A stretch of 46,308 bases of DNA from Lachnospiraceae bacterium (GTDB taxonomy: Bacteria > Bacillota > Clostridia > Lachnospirales > Lachnospiraceae): the NCBI GenBank assembly GCA_017623295.1, contig JAGAPK010000052.1, positions 1 to 46,308 of the forward strand, in the 5' to 3' direction. The notes beneath the pieces were generated by a model. The model made no database searches, was not told where the DNA came from, and saw only the letters and a list, made by a program, of their open reading frames with translations. Below are positions 1-5,907 of this stretch, in pieces; positions within the stretch are counted from its first letter, which is position 1, and each line of letters opens with the position of its first letter. The translations under genes were made by a program, and so were the position numbers.

Positions 1-508
1 ACAATCCGAACAGAACCGATGAACCTATAATCGCACCTACGGCTGAACCGAAAAGTATTTCTAACTTTCTGCAGAAAAAACCACGAAAAACAAACTCCTC
101 CACCAATGCAATTGCAAAAAAATAATCAACAAAATCGTATATGAATTGCCACATATATTGATATTGATGTTGGTTATTTACCCAGTCACTTTTCCCTGCC
201 AAATGCGGTATCACCGTAAAAACAAATGACATACACAATGCAATGACAAGACCTATCAGCACCTGATACCCAATCTTCTCTTTTGAAAAACCGAGATCCG
301 ACCATTTATCCTTATTAAATATTACAATGCCAAAGGGAACAATTGCAATCAACCAATACGTCACAATCATCAAAACCATACGCCAAATAAGCGGAAGACT
401 CATGAGCACATATTGATTAAATGCATTCACGCCCAGAAAACCTGCAATCACACCGATGATTGCAATTACCAGCTGTATTATTATTTTATTACGTTCCTTC
501 ACTTTCAT
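1..508 (-). CDS. CPBP family intramembrane metalloprotease, 3' end cut by window
   Basis: The minus-strand frame opens at the ATG at 508 and runs off the left edge after 169 residues, so the C-terminus is missing. It is hydrophobic, with membrane spans near residues 9-27, 34-64, 82-100 and 122-137. The CPBP (Abi, Rce1-like) motif 1 is visible: Glu137-Glu138 followed three residues later by Arg142 in EEFVFRGFF. In this family the paired glutamates and later histidines bind the metal; the histidine motif would lie beyond the edge. Members cleave proteins within the membrane and are often found near bacteriocin or immunity loci, but no partner is seen here. A short zinc-ribbon fragment overlaps the start by 20 bp. 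Family call is firm; substrate unknown. Confidence 0.85.
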   Translation of the reverse strand, partial: MKVKERNKIIIQLVIAIIGVIAGFLGVNAFNQYVLMSLPLIWRMVLMIVTYWLIAIVPFGIVIFNKDKWSDLGFSKEKIGYQVLIGLVIALCMSFVFTVIPHLAGKSDWVNNQHQYQYMWQFIYDFVDYFFAIALVEEFVFRGFFCRKLEILFGSAVGAIIGSSVLFGL

Positions 509-575
509 CTCTCTCCTTCTTTGTCAGTACTTTCAGACACCATCTCCATTTGCCGCAATGCGGGCATCGCATCAT
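489..575 (-). pseudogene. C-terminal remnant of a small membrane zinc-ribbon protein
   Basis: The frame ending at the TAA at 489-491 reads MMRCPHCGKWRWCLKVLT and onward for 28 residues from the ATG at 575. Upstream in the same frame is a hydrophobic stretch (FVTYTLAVNIIALR) and then a TGA near 640, so a membrane span followed by a CPxCGK knuckle has lost its N-terminus. It overlaps the CPBP start by 20 bp, which would allow translational coupling in the intact ancestor. The family is not identified; the reading as a broken gene is inferred from the missing 5' part. Confidence 0.4.
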
Positions 576-651
576 TCTTAACGCAATGATATTCACTGCT
601 AGTGTATACGTAACGAAACCGGGGACAAAGGTTTCTTCTCAATGTAAACAC

Positions 652-822
652 TTATAATATCCGAATGTGCGTCCGCCCTCCAGCAGCGCAATCAAACCAA
701 CCGCCTAATTTCAAAGCCTGTTCTTCTGTTAATCCCAGTTCATATACAAAAGCCGCAAGCACCGCTTGTGAACAATGATACTTCTCTTCAAAATATTTTT
801 TTGCCAATTCTACATGATTCAT
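652..822 (-). pseudogene. Truncated N-terminus of a C_GCAxxG_C_C-type redox protein
   Basis: From the ATG at 822 the frame gives 56 residues starting MNHVELAKKYFEEKYHCSQA, then GGWFDCAAGGRTHIRIL and a stop at 652. The CSQAVLAAF start and the LGLTEEQALKLGG segment match the N-terminal third of the C_GCAxxG_C_C family, whose members usually run to about 140 residues. The later cysteine motif is absent and the tail is unlike the family. The sequence just beyond the stop belongs to a different gene remnant. It looks like a deletion product rather than a working gene. Confidence 0.5.
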
Positions 823-847
823 CTTAAATCTACCTCTTCGTCAAAGT

Positions 848-1537
848 CTATTTCCAAGGTCTCTTTTTCTCTGTCCATCCCTTTGATTTCCAATGTTCAA
901 CATCACGAGGATTAAAACCATTCTTTTGCATTAAATGCATAATCCAAAACATTCCCTTTGTTTTTATCCCTGGTTTAACATTTCCTGAATTATGTATAAT
1001 TTTCTTCGCAATACTTGATGTTGTTTTGTCAATTACTCTCTTTTTCTTTTCGCTCACGCCGCTCCAATCAACCGCAGCAACACCTACTCCATATTTATAT
1101 CTTTTAGCTACTCCCCAGAAAAACAAGCTGTCCATCATATCTTTATTCGTCGATTTCATACCAGCTCCGGCAGCTGTGGATATGCATACTCCTTGTTTCT
1201 TAAACATAGATTCTTCTGGACTATGCACCATCCATCTGTATCCGTAATGGTCTAAAAAAGCCTTCATCGCCCCAGTCGCATGATATACATAAACTGGACT
1301 GGCTAAGATAATAACATTTGCTTCATCCATTGCATCTGTAAGAGGCTTTAGTTTTTCATAATGCGGACATTTTGTCTCGGATTCAGTGAAACACTTTGTA
1401 CAGCCTACACAAAATTCCCCAAAATCTTTTGGAAGAAAAAATTCTTTTATATCGCTACATATTTTCTCTGCCAACATATGAGCAATATGATATGTTGAGC
1501 CTTTATGACTTTGACCATGTATAATTACTATCTTCAT
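848..1537 (-). CDS. Flavodoxin-fold NAD(P)H-dependent oxidoreductase (FMN reductase family)
   Basis: A 229-residue protein starting MKIVIIHGQSHKGST. The GxSxxGST loop at residues 8-15 is the FMN phosphate-binding loop of flavodoxin-like reductases, and the ILASPVYVYHATGAMKAFLD segment is the second flavin-contact region. A cysteine-rich FCVGCTKCF stretch at residues 42-50 is typical of the iron-sulfur-flavoprotein-like branch, where cysteines can hold a cluster or act in redox. The start is supported by GGAG five bases before the ATG. The likely role is cytosolic flavin-dependent reduction of a small molecule or quinone; the substrate is unknown. It stands alone, downstream of a degenerate repeat. 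Confidence 0.85.
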   Translation of the reverse strand: MKIVIIHGQSHKGSTYHIAHMLAEKICSDIKEFFLPKDFGEFCVGCTKCFTESETKCPHYEKLKPLTDAMDEANVIILASPVYVYHATGAMKAFLDHYGYRWMVHSPEESMFKKQGVCISTAAGAGMKSTNKDMMDSLFFWGVAKRYKYGVGVAAVDWSGVSEKKKRVIDKTTSSIAKKIIHNSGNVKPGIKTKGMFWIMHLMQKNGFNPRDVEHWKSKGWTEKKRPWK

Positions 1538-1558
1538 ATTTTCTCCATTCGCTTCGTG

Positions 1559-1654
1559 AAATTCAAATCTTCCGTTCTATTCATTCCAATAATCTATTGT
1601 TTCAAGTGGTGTGGTATCAACCCCAAACAACTGCCACATAAAATCCTCTTTCTC
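1559..1654 (-). repeat. Dispersed repeat A, copy 1
   Basis: This 96-bp stretch recurs at 9706-9801 with only a handful of differences, by eye about 92 percent identity, in the same orientation. On the minus strand it reads FMWQLFGVDTTPLETIDYW and ends NE-stop, like the C-terminus of an unidentified protein. Copy 2 has a stop codon in the same frame. Both copies look like decayed gene ends. Confidence 0.7.
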
Positions 1655-1668
1655 ATGATAAAGATTTA

Positions 1669-1863
1669 TTATTCGAATATATTTATCTTCAATTCTATAA
1701 GGCTTCTATGAATATTATCAATCGTTACCTTTCCACAATTATTTATTGATTGATACTCAACCAGATATTTTCGTAGCATTTCAGTAGTTATCTTTACCAC
1801 CGAAATATCTATTGTTTCTGTTTCTTTCAAAGTTTTAAAATATCTACTATTTATTCCATGCAC
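1669..1863 (-). pseudogene. Tyrosine recombinase fragment (SAM-like core-binding domain)
   Basis: The frame contains ITTEMLRKYLVEYQ and GKVTIDNIHRSL, which match the N-terminal core-binding domain of XerC/D-like integrases found in Firmicutes; the family normally continues with a helix reading like SSFFSWLEDE. Here the match stops after the SL residues, and a short unrelated tail ends at 1669. No catalytic Arg-His-Arg-His-Tyr region follows. A second piece, matching the segment that should lie just before this one, is found at 4161-4278. The gene is dead. Confidence 0.6.
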
Positions 1864-2401
1864 TCATAGAATCTCTTAAATGACAGATACCCTACCATAT
1901 TACCTGCATCATACTGTGCCTGCATAAATTCCTTAACCAATGATTTGAAATCCATCTTAGTATTCATGTTCTCAGCATCATACGTCCAGTCGCCATTTAC
2001 ACCTCTGGAAACAGTAAGAAAATCTCCAAATCCATTTTTCGCCTGTCCGGTAAGTTCAAGATATGTAGAATATGCCAGCATACCAATATAACTTGCATCC
2101 TCCGGATTTACTTGTGTAGGATTCACCATGTATTCGTTTTCTTCTCCATCCTTGCCCCAATGCTTTACCATGTACTGAGGATTGCTATCTTTATATCCTT
2201 CCGCTTTGAATACAGATGCACTACTGCCATCTGGGTACCCAACAGAAGTAAGTGCTCTGCTTCCCGAATCATCATCGGTCATTTTCAGATTAATGCAAGC
2301 CCCTGTGCTAAAAGAACTTGCTACCTGATTAGAATTCCGATTCACTCTGTTGTTGTCGTAGTTGATGCCGCCATAGCACCGCCGATTCCTGAAATTGACA
2401 T
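1851..2401 (-). pseudogene. Frameshifted member of a repeated lachnospiral family of unknown function
   Basis: A well-spaced ribosome binding site (AAAGGAGATTAT) precedes the ATG at 2401, which starts MSISGIGGAMAAS but stops at 2342. The rest of the family's body continues in another frame from VNRNSNQVASSF to YLSFKRFYECME, ending at 1851. Joining the two frames gives about 180 residues. Signature segments are GYPDGSSASVFK, KHWGKDGEE and the C-terminal SLVKEFMQAQYDAGN. I recognise the architecture from other Lachnospiraceae, where related genes occur in several copies; no function is established to my knowledge. The start codon of the longer open frame (2462) is an artefact of the shift. The frame change lies between about 2342 and 2390. 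Confidence 0.55.
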
Positions 2402-2587
2402 ATAATCTCCTTTCTGCAATCCTTCTGTCAGTCCGGATTGCACCACTTTCCGAAAGAACCAAGTGGTATAAATTATTAATATATAAAAATAGCGCCTACT
2501 TTCACATTCAATCCGTTGAAAATAGACACCATCCTTAGCTTATAATATTTATCGCCATATAATGTTTTTCTTAACACCAATGACACA

Positions 2588-2800
2588 TTAAACCAACGAA
2601 ACCTTTCTTGCTTCGATATATAAATCAATATCTTCAACTATATAATTCACACCTGTCGTGTGCAATGCCTCAAAACAGGAATAAATATAATCCCACACTT
2701 GATAACTTGTAAATAATTCCGCTACCTGCTTTCCATTTAACTTTTTCGCAGACTTGTACTGTTCTGTACAGTAAATCATAAAATCACCTTGTCTACTCAT
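2588..2800 (-). CDS. DUF3791 domain protein, last gene of DUF3990 operon
   Basis: A 70-residue acidic protein with FMIYCTEQYKSAKKLNGKQ, AELFTSYQVWDYI and ALHTTGVNYIVEDIDLYI, which together match DUF3791. Genes of this family are usually found beside DUF3990. It starts two bases after the stop of the preceding gene, and the GGAGG of its ribosome binding site lies inside that gene's 3' end, so the two are translationally linked. By position and size it could be an antitoxin or a chaperone-like partner; that role is inferred only. Two methionines (1 and 8) are possible starts; the first has the better-spaced GGAGG. Confidence 0.7.
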   Translation of the reverse strand: MSRQGDFMIYCTEQYKSAKKLNGKQVAELFTSYQVWDYIYSCFEALHTTGVNYIVEDIDLYIEARKVSLV

Positions 2801-2802
2801 GC

Positions 2803-3039
2803 CTATTCCTCCGGAAATGTAATATTACCAGTTGTTACTTCTTCATCATACATATGAAATAATGTTAGTGGGCTAAGATGCCATAACTTCGTATCCTCTT
2901 CTTCTAACAAAGAATACACTTTCGATTCATAAAATTTCCTAGATGCTGTCACTTCATCCATTCCATGATTTTCAACAATTAAGCCAATTATTTTAGGAAC
3001 GATCAGCACAAGCATTGCTTCAAATTTTTTCTGTTCCAT
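2803..3039 (-). CDS. Small partner protein of DUF3990 operon
   Basis: A 78-residue protein starting [19 protein letters not shown]. The middle reads DEVTASRKFYESKVYSLLEEEDTKLW and the end HLSPLTLFHMYDEEVTTGNITFPEE. This LWHLSPLTLF / TGxITFPEE pattern is a recurrent companion of DUF3990 and DUF3791 genes in Firmicutes; it may be a divergent DUF3791 relative. Its ATG shares one base with the stop of the DUF3990 gene (TAATG), so it is almost certainly co-translated. No enzymatic motif is visible. I infer a role in binding or neutralising the DUF3990 product. Confidence 0.6.
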   Translation of the reverse strand: MEQKKFEAMLVLIVPKIIGLIVENHGMDEVTASRKFYESKVYSLLEEEDTKLWHLSPLTLFHMYDEEVTTGNITFPEE

Positions 3040-3530
3040 TAGAATTCCTCCTCTGGTACTGTTCCACAGAATTTTAAATAACTTAATGCTTTGGCAGAAG
3101 TCAAAACTAATTGATTATATAATTTCTTAACCTTCAACGCTTCAAGGGTTTGTTCTTTTGTAAGCACTCCCGATGCATAAAGTGTAAATGTGGTATATAC
3201 ATCATCGTTTGCAACTGGACCATAGATAAAATCATACTGTTTTCCACTATAATTTCCCGCTCTATTCTCTGACACAAAATCCAGCCATTCCTCATTTGGC
3301 TCATCAAACCGTAAAACAGAACATTCTTTAAACGCTTTCATCTCGTCTATTTCATAAATGCTAACCGTTGGAATACCTTCTTTTCTTCTCTTAGTTACTT
3401 TGTCCGCAAAACCTATTGCCTGTACCTTATTTGTTGTTGTATAAAACCCATACCCAAAATCAAGAAATCGATTCTGTGCTACCAATTTCGGTTCTGACAC
3501 CGTTAAATTACTGCCATGATATAAAATCAT
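3039..3530 (-). CDS. DUF3990 protein, putative ADP-ribosyltransferase-like toxin
   Basis: A 163-residue protein starting [15 protein letters not shown]. The YHGS motif (His5), the DFGYGFYTT motif (Tyr30) and the later YNQLVL segment (Gln140) fit an H-Y-Q arrangement of the ADP-ribosyltransferase fold, to which DUF3990 is thought to belong; the [12 protein letters not shown] strand is also characteristic. Such enzymes transfer ADP-ribose from NAD to a target. It is the first intact gene of a tight operon with two small proteins, the layout of a toxin-antitoxin module. A 39-codon coiled-coil-like frame overlaps its ATG by four bases. All three putative active-site residues are present, so it may be active. 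Target unknown. Confidence 0.72.
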   Translation of the reverse strand: MILYHGSNLTVSEPKLVAQNRFLDFGYGFYTTTNKVQAIGFADKVTKRRKEGIPTVSIYEIDEMKAFKECSVLRFDEPNEEWLDFVSENRAGNYSGKQYDFIYGPVANDDVYTTFTLYASGVLTKEQTLEALKVKKLYNQLVLTSAKALSYLKFCGTVPEEEF

Positions 3531-3646
3531 CCTTCACCCTCCAATACTCTATTTACAATACTTAATTCCTCTTGCAAAGATTTTATCATTGCTTCAATAT
3601 ATTTTCGTCGCTCGATTTGCTCTTTTATTTCATCAATACTTGTTTC
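3527..3646 (-). pseudogene. 5'-truncated coiled-coil leader ORF of DUF3990 operon
   Basis: In frame up to a TGA at 3647-3649, 39 residues read ETSIDEIKEQIERRKYIEAM and on to VNRVLEGEG. The stop TGA overlaps the DUF3990 ATG as ATGA, the usual mark of coupled translation. The charged heptad-like pattern suggests a coiled coil. No ATG occurs near the start of the open frame, only at residue 20, so the 5' part was probably lost by a frameshift or deletion. Short coiled-coil ORFs in front of DUF3990 are known to me from related loci; function unproven. Confidence 0.4.
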
Positions 3647-3855
3647 TCAGATATCGTTCCTTTGGGTAAGAGTTTATCTTCATAGTTATCACCCAATTAT
3701 AGCATACCCAACATTTTCTTATATTTCAACAGTCTGTTGTGTATTTATAAAAAAAGCTAAACACTGTTTCACTGCCTCTTGCATCACAATTTCTTCTACC
3801 AACCGACCTCCAATCGTTAGATTTTTGGTCTAACTTTTGGGGGCGGTACTCTTTC

Positions 3856-4101
3856 GTTCCTTTTGTTCCGCCTTTTGTTGTAAGAGCCTCGCGTATGCTG
3901 TGTCTTTCTCCCCGATCAACTTCTCCATCTGGGATATCTTCAAATCCTTCTGCGCTATCACCTACGCCTATTCCTTCAAGAGCATTTCGCACTTGCTGAT
4001 AGTATCCTGCAAGAGAAACATATTTGAATAGTGTAAGAAATGCAGTTATTGAAATGCAAAAGCATATATATACAACACTTAAAGAAAGCTTCATTGATAT
4101 G
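3856..4101 (-). repeat. Dispersed repeat B, copy 1 (degenerate coding remnant)
   Basis: This segment is about 93 percent identical by eye to 9901-10144. In one minus-strand frame it reads MFLLQDTISKCEMLLKE, then two stop codons, then VIAQKDLKISQMEKLIGEKD and LLQQKAEQKER, a coiled-coil tail. Copy 2 keeps this frame open. A longer open frame at 3726-4094 reads across it out of register and is not a gene. The parent family is not identified; a coiled-coil C-terminus of an Rpn-type nuclease is one possibility I cannot confirm. The neighbouring 3650-3855 stretch shows nothing else I can name. Confidence 0.6.
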
Positions 4102-4116
4102 ATATATTAACAAACA

Positions 4117-4141
4117 AATGCCGCAAATTCTCTGCGGCATT
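4117..4141. terminator. Hairpin of terminator type
   Basis: Nine-base arms AATGCCGCA (4117-4125) and TGCGGCATT (4133-4141) enclose a 7-base loop. Neither side has a strong T-run, so it may be a weak terminator or only a stable stem between two repeat remnants. Confidence 0.45.
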
Positions 4142-4160
4142 CTCATTAAACATATTCAAA

Positions 4161-4278
4161 TCATTCTAATAACAAATTGATAACACATTTTTGCAACCAA
4201 TTGCAACCACCTAAGTGCTTTGCTGTTAAAAACATATCCAGAAATTCTTCGTTACTGGTTTGCAGATAATCAGCACAT
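4161..4278 (-). pseudogene. Tyrosine recombinase N-terminal fragment
   Basis: A short minus-strand frame between stops reads SNEEFLDMFLTAKHLGGC and later VINLLLE before a TGA at 4161-4163. The LLxxFLxAKxxEGC pattern is the usual start of the core-binding domain in lachnospiral integrases, and the segment that should follow (TIDIS, ITTEMLRKYL) is found at 1669-1863. The two pieces therefore look like parts of one gene. No start codon or ribosome site is convincing. Confidence 0.45.
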
Positions 4279-4301
4279 CAACAGCGCGTATTACTGAAAG
4301 T

Positions 4302-5081
4302 TTACTTTGCTTCAATAATATCCTGCAGCCAAGCAACATATTCATCAGTATATTCACAAGAATAAGACATATGTCCTTGCTCTTTTTCAATCCTATAATT
4401 TGCATTAGGATATGCCTTTTCAACAAACTTACAGCATAGCTTGTAGGCTTTCTCATCTTCACCATAAAAAAAATATGTATGTTTCTGCATCTCCTCGTCA
4501 AGCTCTGGAAAATCAAAAGTATAACAACATTCCACTTCATTCTTTAAAGTATTTTTTGTTATAAAAGGGGCAACCATTACCAATGATTCTATCATTGGTT
4601 TCAAACTATTAATTTTATTTCCTGCAAATTGCTTTAGGAACTTCATATTTATGGCTTCATCTATGCTTTTATCTCTAAACATTTTAATCATCGTACCGAA
4701 TTTAAAGCGCATGAATGCCTTGTATGGCACTGATAGTTGAATCATAGGTGCACCATCAAAAAATAAATTTTGAACCTTTATTCCTTCATTAGCAAGTTGT
4801 TTATAAAGTTCCATCCCAACTTCTGTTCCCATAGACTGTCCATATATCATTTGAATATGTTCAACACCTAGCTCACAAAGATACTCTCGAATTTCTCTTG
4901 CCTCATTCTCTCTTGTTGTAAAATCTTTTGAGTCTTTGTAATGACCATTATATGTTGGAATTATAATATAATAATCTTTCATTCGTGAGTAAATGTAATC
5001 CAAACATTCCCCAGGACAGAATGAACCAGTAAGCATCACTATTACAGGATTACCTTTTTCACCCAGTATTTTAAACTTCAT
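4302..5081 (-). CDS. Alpha/beta hydrolase
   Basis: A 259-residue protein starting MKFKILGEKGNPVIVML. The nucleophile elbow GQSMG carries Ser83, and the C-terminal EQGHMSYS carries the likely catalytic His237; an acid in the GEDEKAY region would complete the triad. The oxyanion-hole region is the TGSFCPGE turn at residues 18-25. No signal peptide, so it is cytosolic. It lies 12 bases behind a MarR regulator and is surely in the same transcript, which suggests that the regulator senses its substrate or a toxic compound it removes. Substrate unknown; esterase or thioesterase activity are both possible. Confidence 0.82.
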   Translation of the reverse strand: MKFKILGEKGNPVIVMLTGSFCPGECLDYIYSRMKDYYIIIPTYNGHYKDSKDFTTRENEAREIREYLCELGVEHIQMIYGQSMGTEVGMELYKQLANEGIKVQNLFFDGAPMIQLSVPYKAFMRFKFGTMIKMFRDKSIDEAINMKFLKQFAGNKINSLKPMIESLVMVAPFITKNTLKNEVECCYTFDFPELDEEMQKHTYFFYGEDEKAYKLCCKFVEKAYPNANYRIEKEQGHMSYSCEYTDEYVAWLQDIIEAK

Positions 5082-5093
5082 ACACTTATCCTC

Positions 5094-5525
5094 CTACATA
5101 TCATCAAGCGACTCATCTATTACCTGTATTATCTTATCCAGTGCCATTTTCCCCTCATCTGATAAGTCACATATTATTAAATCTATTTTTCTTAACATTC
5201 TTTCATGCATACTTCGATGATAAGAATAAACCATTCTTCCCTTATCAGTTAGTAAAATCAGAACCTCATTAACCTTCTCATTGGAAGGGATTTTCATAAT
5301 CAGCTTCTTCTCCAACAATTTACGTGTTATTTGTGATACTGCACCTTTTGTAATCCCTAATTTTTCTGCCAGCTTTGTTGTCGTGATTGTTTCATAAGAA
5401 CCTATTATTTCAATCATATGAACTTCTGCAGAATATAAGAAATCCTCTGTCCCATACTGCTTTGCTGTCTTCGTTTTTTGATTATATTTATTGATTAACC
5501 TATATGTATCTTCAAGAAAATGCAT
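5094..5525 (-). CDS. MarR family transcriptional regulator
   Basis: A 143-residue protein with a winged helix: ITTTKLAEKLGITKGAVSQITRKL (about residues 46-69) is the recognition region and LIMKIPSNEKVNEVLILLTDKG is the wing. Helices at both ends form the dimer interface as in MarR/SlyA. It is the first gene of a two-gene operon with the hydrolase. A perfect 7-base inverted repeat of MarR type lies 22 bases upstream of the start, right behind the -10 box, so the protein probably represses its own operon and is released by a ligand. The effector is unknown. Confidence 0.88.
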   Translation of the reverse strand: MHFLEDTYRLINKYNQKTKTAKQYGTEDFLYSAEVHMIEIIGSYETITTTKLAEKLGITKGAVSQITRKLLEKKLIMKIPSNEKVNEVLILLTDKGRMVYSYHRSMHERMLRKIDLIICDLSDEGKMALDKIIQVIDESLDDM

Positions 5526-5547
5526 AAATAATCCCTTTCCTTTTGTT

Positions 5548-5594
5548 GTTTAGTTACTAAACATATTGTAATAAACAAAGAGCTTGCTTGTCAA
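5548..5594 (-). promoter_or_regulatory. Promoter with MarR-type operator
   Basis: On the minus strand, -35 TTGACA is at 5594-5589 and -10 TACAAT at 5570-5565, with an 18-base spacer. Directly downstream, 5548-5562 holds GTTTAGT-T-ACTAAAC, a perfect 7-base inverted repeat around one base, placed over the expected transcription start. A second inverted repeat AGAGCTTG/CAAGCTCT (5579-5599) covers the -35 box. Both are good operator candidates for the adjacent MarR protein. Confidence 0.7.
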
Positions 5595-5649
5595 GCTCTC
5601 TATTTTACTCGTATTGTTCTCTCCGTGAAACTGAAATTGAACAAAATCG

Positions 5650-5681
5650 CTGCGCGATGGCCTGCCAAGGCTGTGGCGCAG
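5650..5681. other. Hairpin at left end of IS91-like element
   Basis: CTGCGC (5650-5655) pairs with GCGCAG (5676-5681); an inner GCCT/AGGC pair extends the stem. It is GC-rich relative to its surroundings and lies near the left limit of the element. IS91 elements carry a subterminal hairpin at an end recognised by the transposase, so it may serve there. Confidence 0.45.
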
Positions 5682-5701
5682 TTTCTTCTACTTCTTCAAA
5701 A

Positions 5702-5839
5702 ATAGGCAGTGACAGGATTGTCCCAAGATAGTATTGTTAAAGCACGACCTAAAACAAACTTCAAACACGGGCTTAGTCCCAGCAACTGCCTATGAAAAGA
5801 ATATCATCTTTAGGCTGCTTTCACAAGCAGTTTTATTTT
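5702..5839 (+). ncRNA. Structured leader with terminator ahead of recombinase gene
   Basis: An outer stem of ATAGGCAGT (5702-5710) with ACTGCCTAT (5785-5793) closes a domain holding two small hairpins (GACA/TGTC and GGG/CCC). It is followed by CTGCTT-TCAC-AAGCAG (5815-5830) and a T-rich tract TTTTATTTT, a good intrinsic terminator. This resembles an attenuated or independently transcribed RNA in front of the transposition genes. I do not match it to any known riboswitch. Its status as RNA is inferred from pairing alone. Confidence 0.45.
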
Positions 5840-5847
5840 GCTAATGC

Positions 5848-5903
5848 ACCTCCATGATAGGTAGTTACTATTGTTATAATTACTACTTTTATTTCATGGA
5901 GGT
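5848..5903 (+). promoter_or_regulatory. Hairpin sequestering the recombinase ribosome binding site
   Basis: ACCTCCATGA (5848-5857) is the exact reverse complement of TCATGGAGGT (5894-5903). The 3' arm contains the GGAGG that serves the ATG at 5908. An inner GTAGT/ACTAC pair can extend the stem. In the mRNA this fold would block initiation and keep recombinase expression low. It also decides the start: 5908, not the upstream ATGs at 5854 or 5896. Confidence 0.65.
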
Positions 5904-5907
5904 TTTT

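Noticed and set aside
2463-2587. A possible short coding remnant (DKYYKLRMVSIFNGLN) upstream of the MSISG-family gene
   Set aside because: Only about 25 codons, no start signal and no family I can name; left unannotated.
3726-4094. 122-residue minus-strand open frame starting MKLSLSVVYICFC
   Set aside because: It reads across repeat B out of register; the better coding signal (coiled coil) is in another frame and broken, and the other copy does not keep this frame in full.
4226-4540. 104-residue minus-strand frame
   Set aside because: It overlaps the hydrolase gene in another frame and shows no family features; the real gene there is 4302-5081.
5579-5606. Possible plus-strand intrinsic terminator AGAGCTTG/CAAGCTCT followed by CTATTTT
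   Set aside because: There is no plus-strand gene upstream, and the stem covers the -35 of the MarR promoter, so an operator role is more likely.
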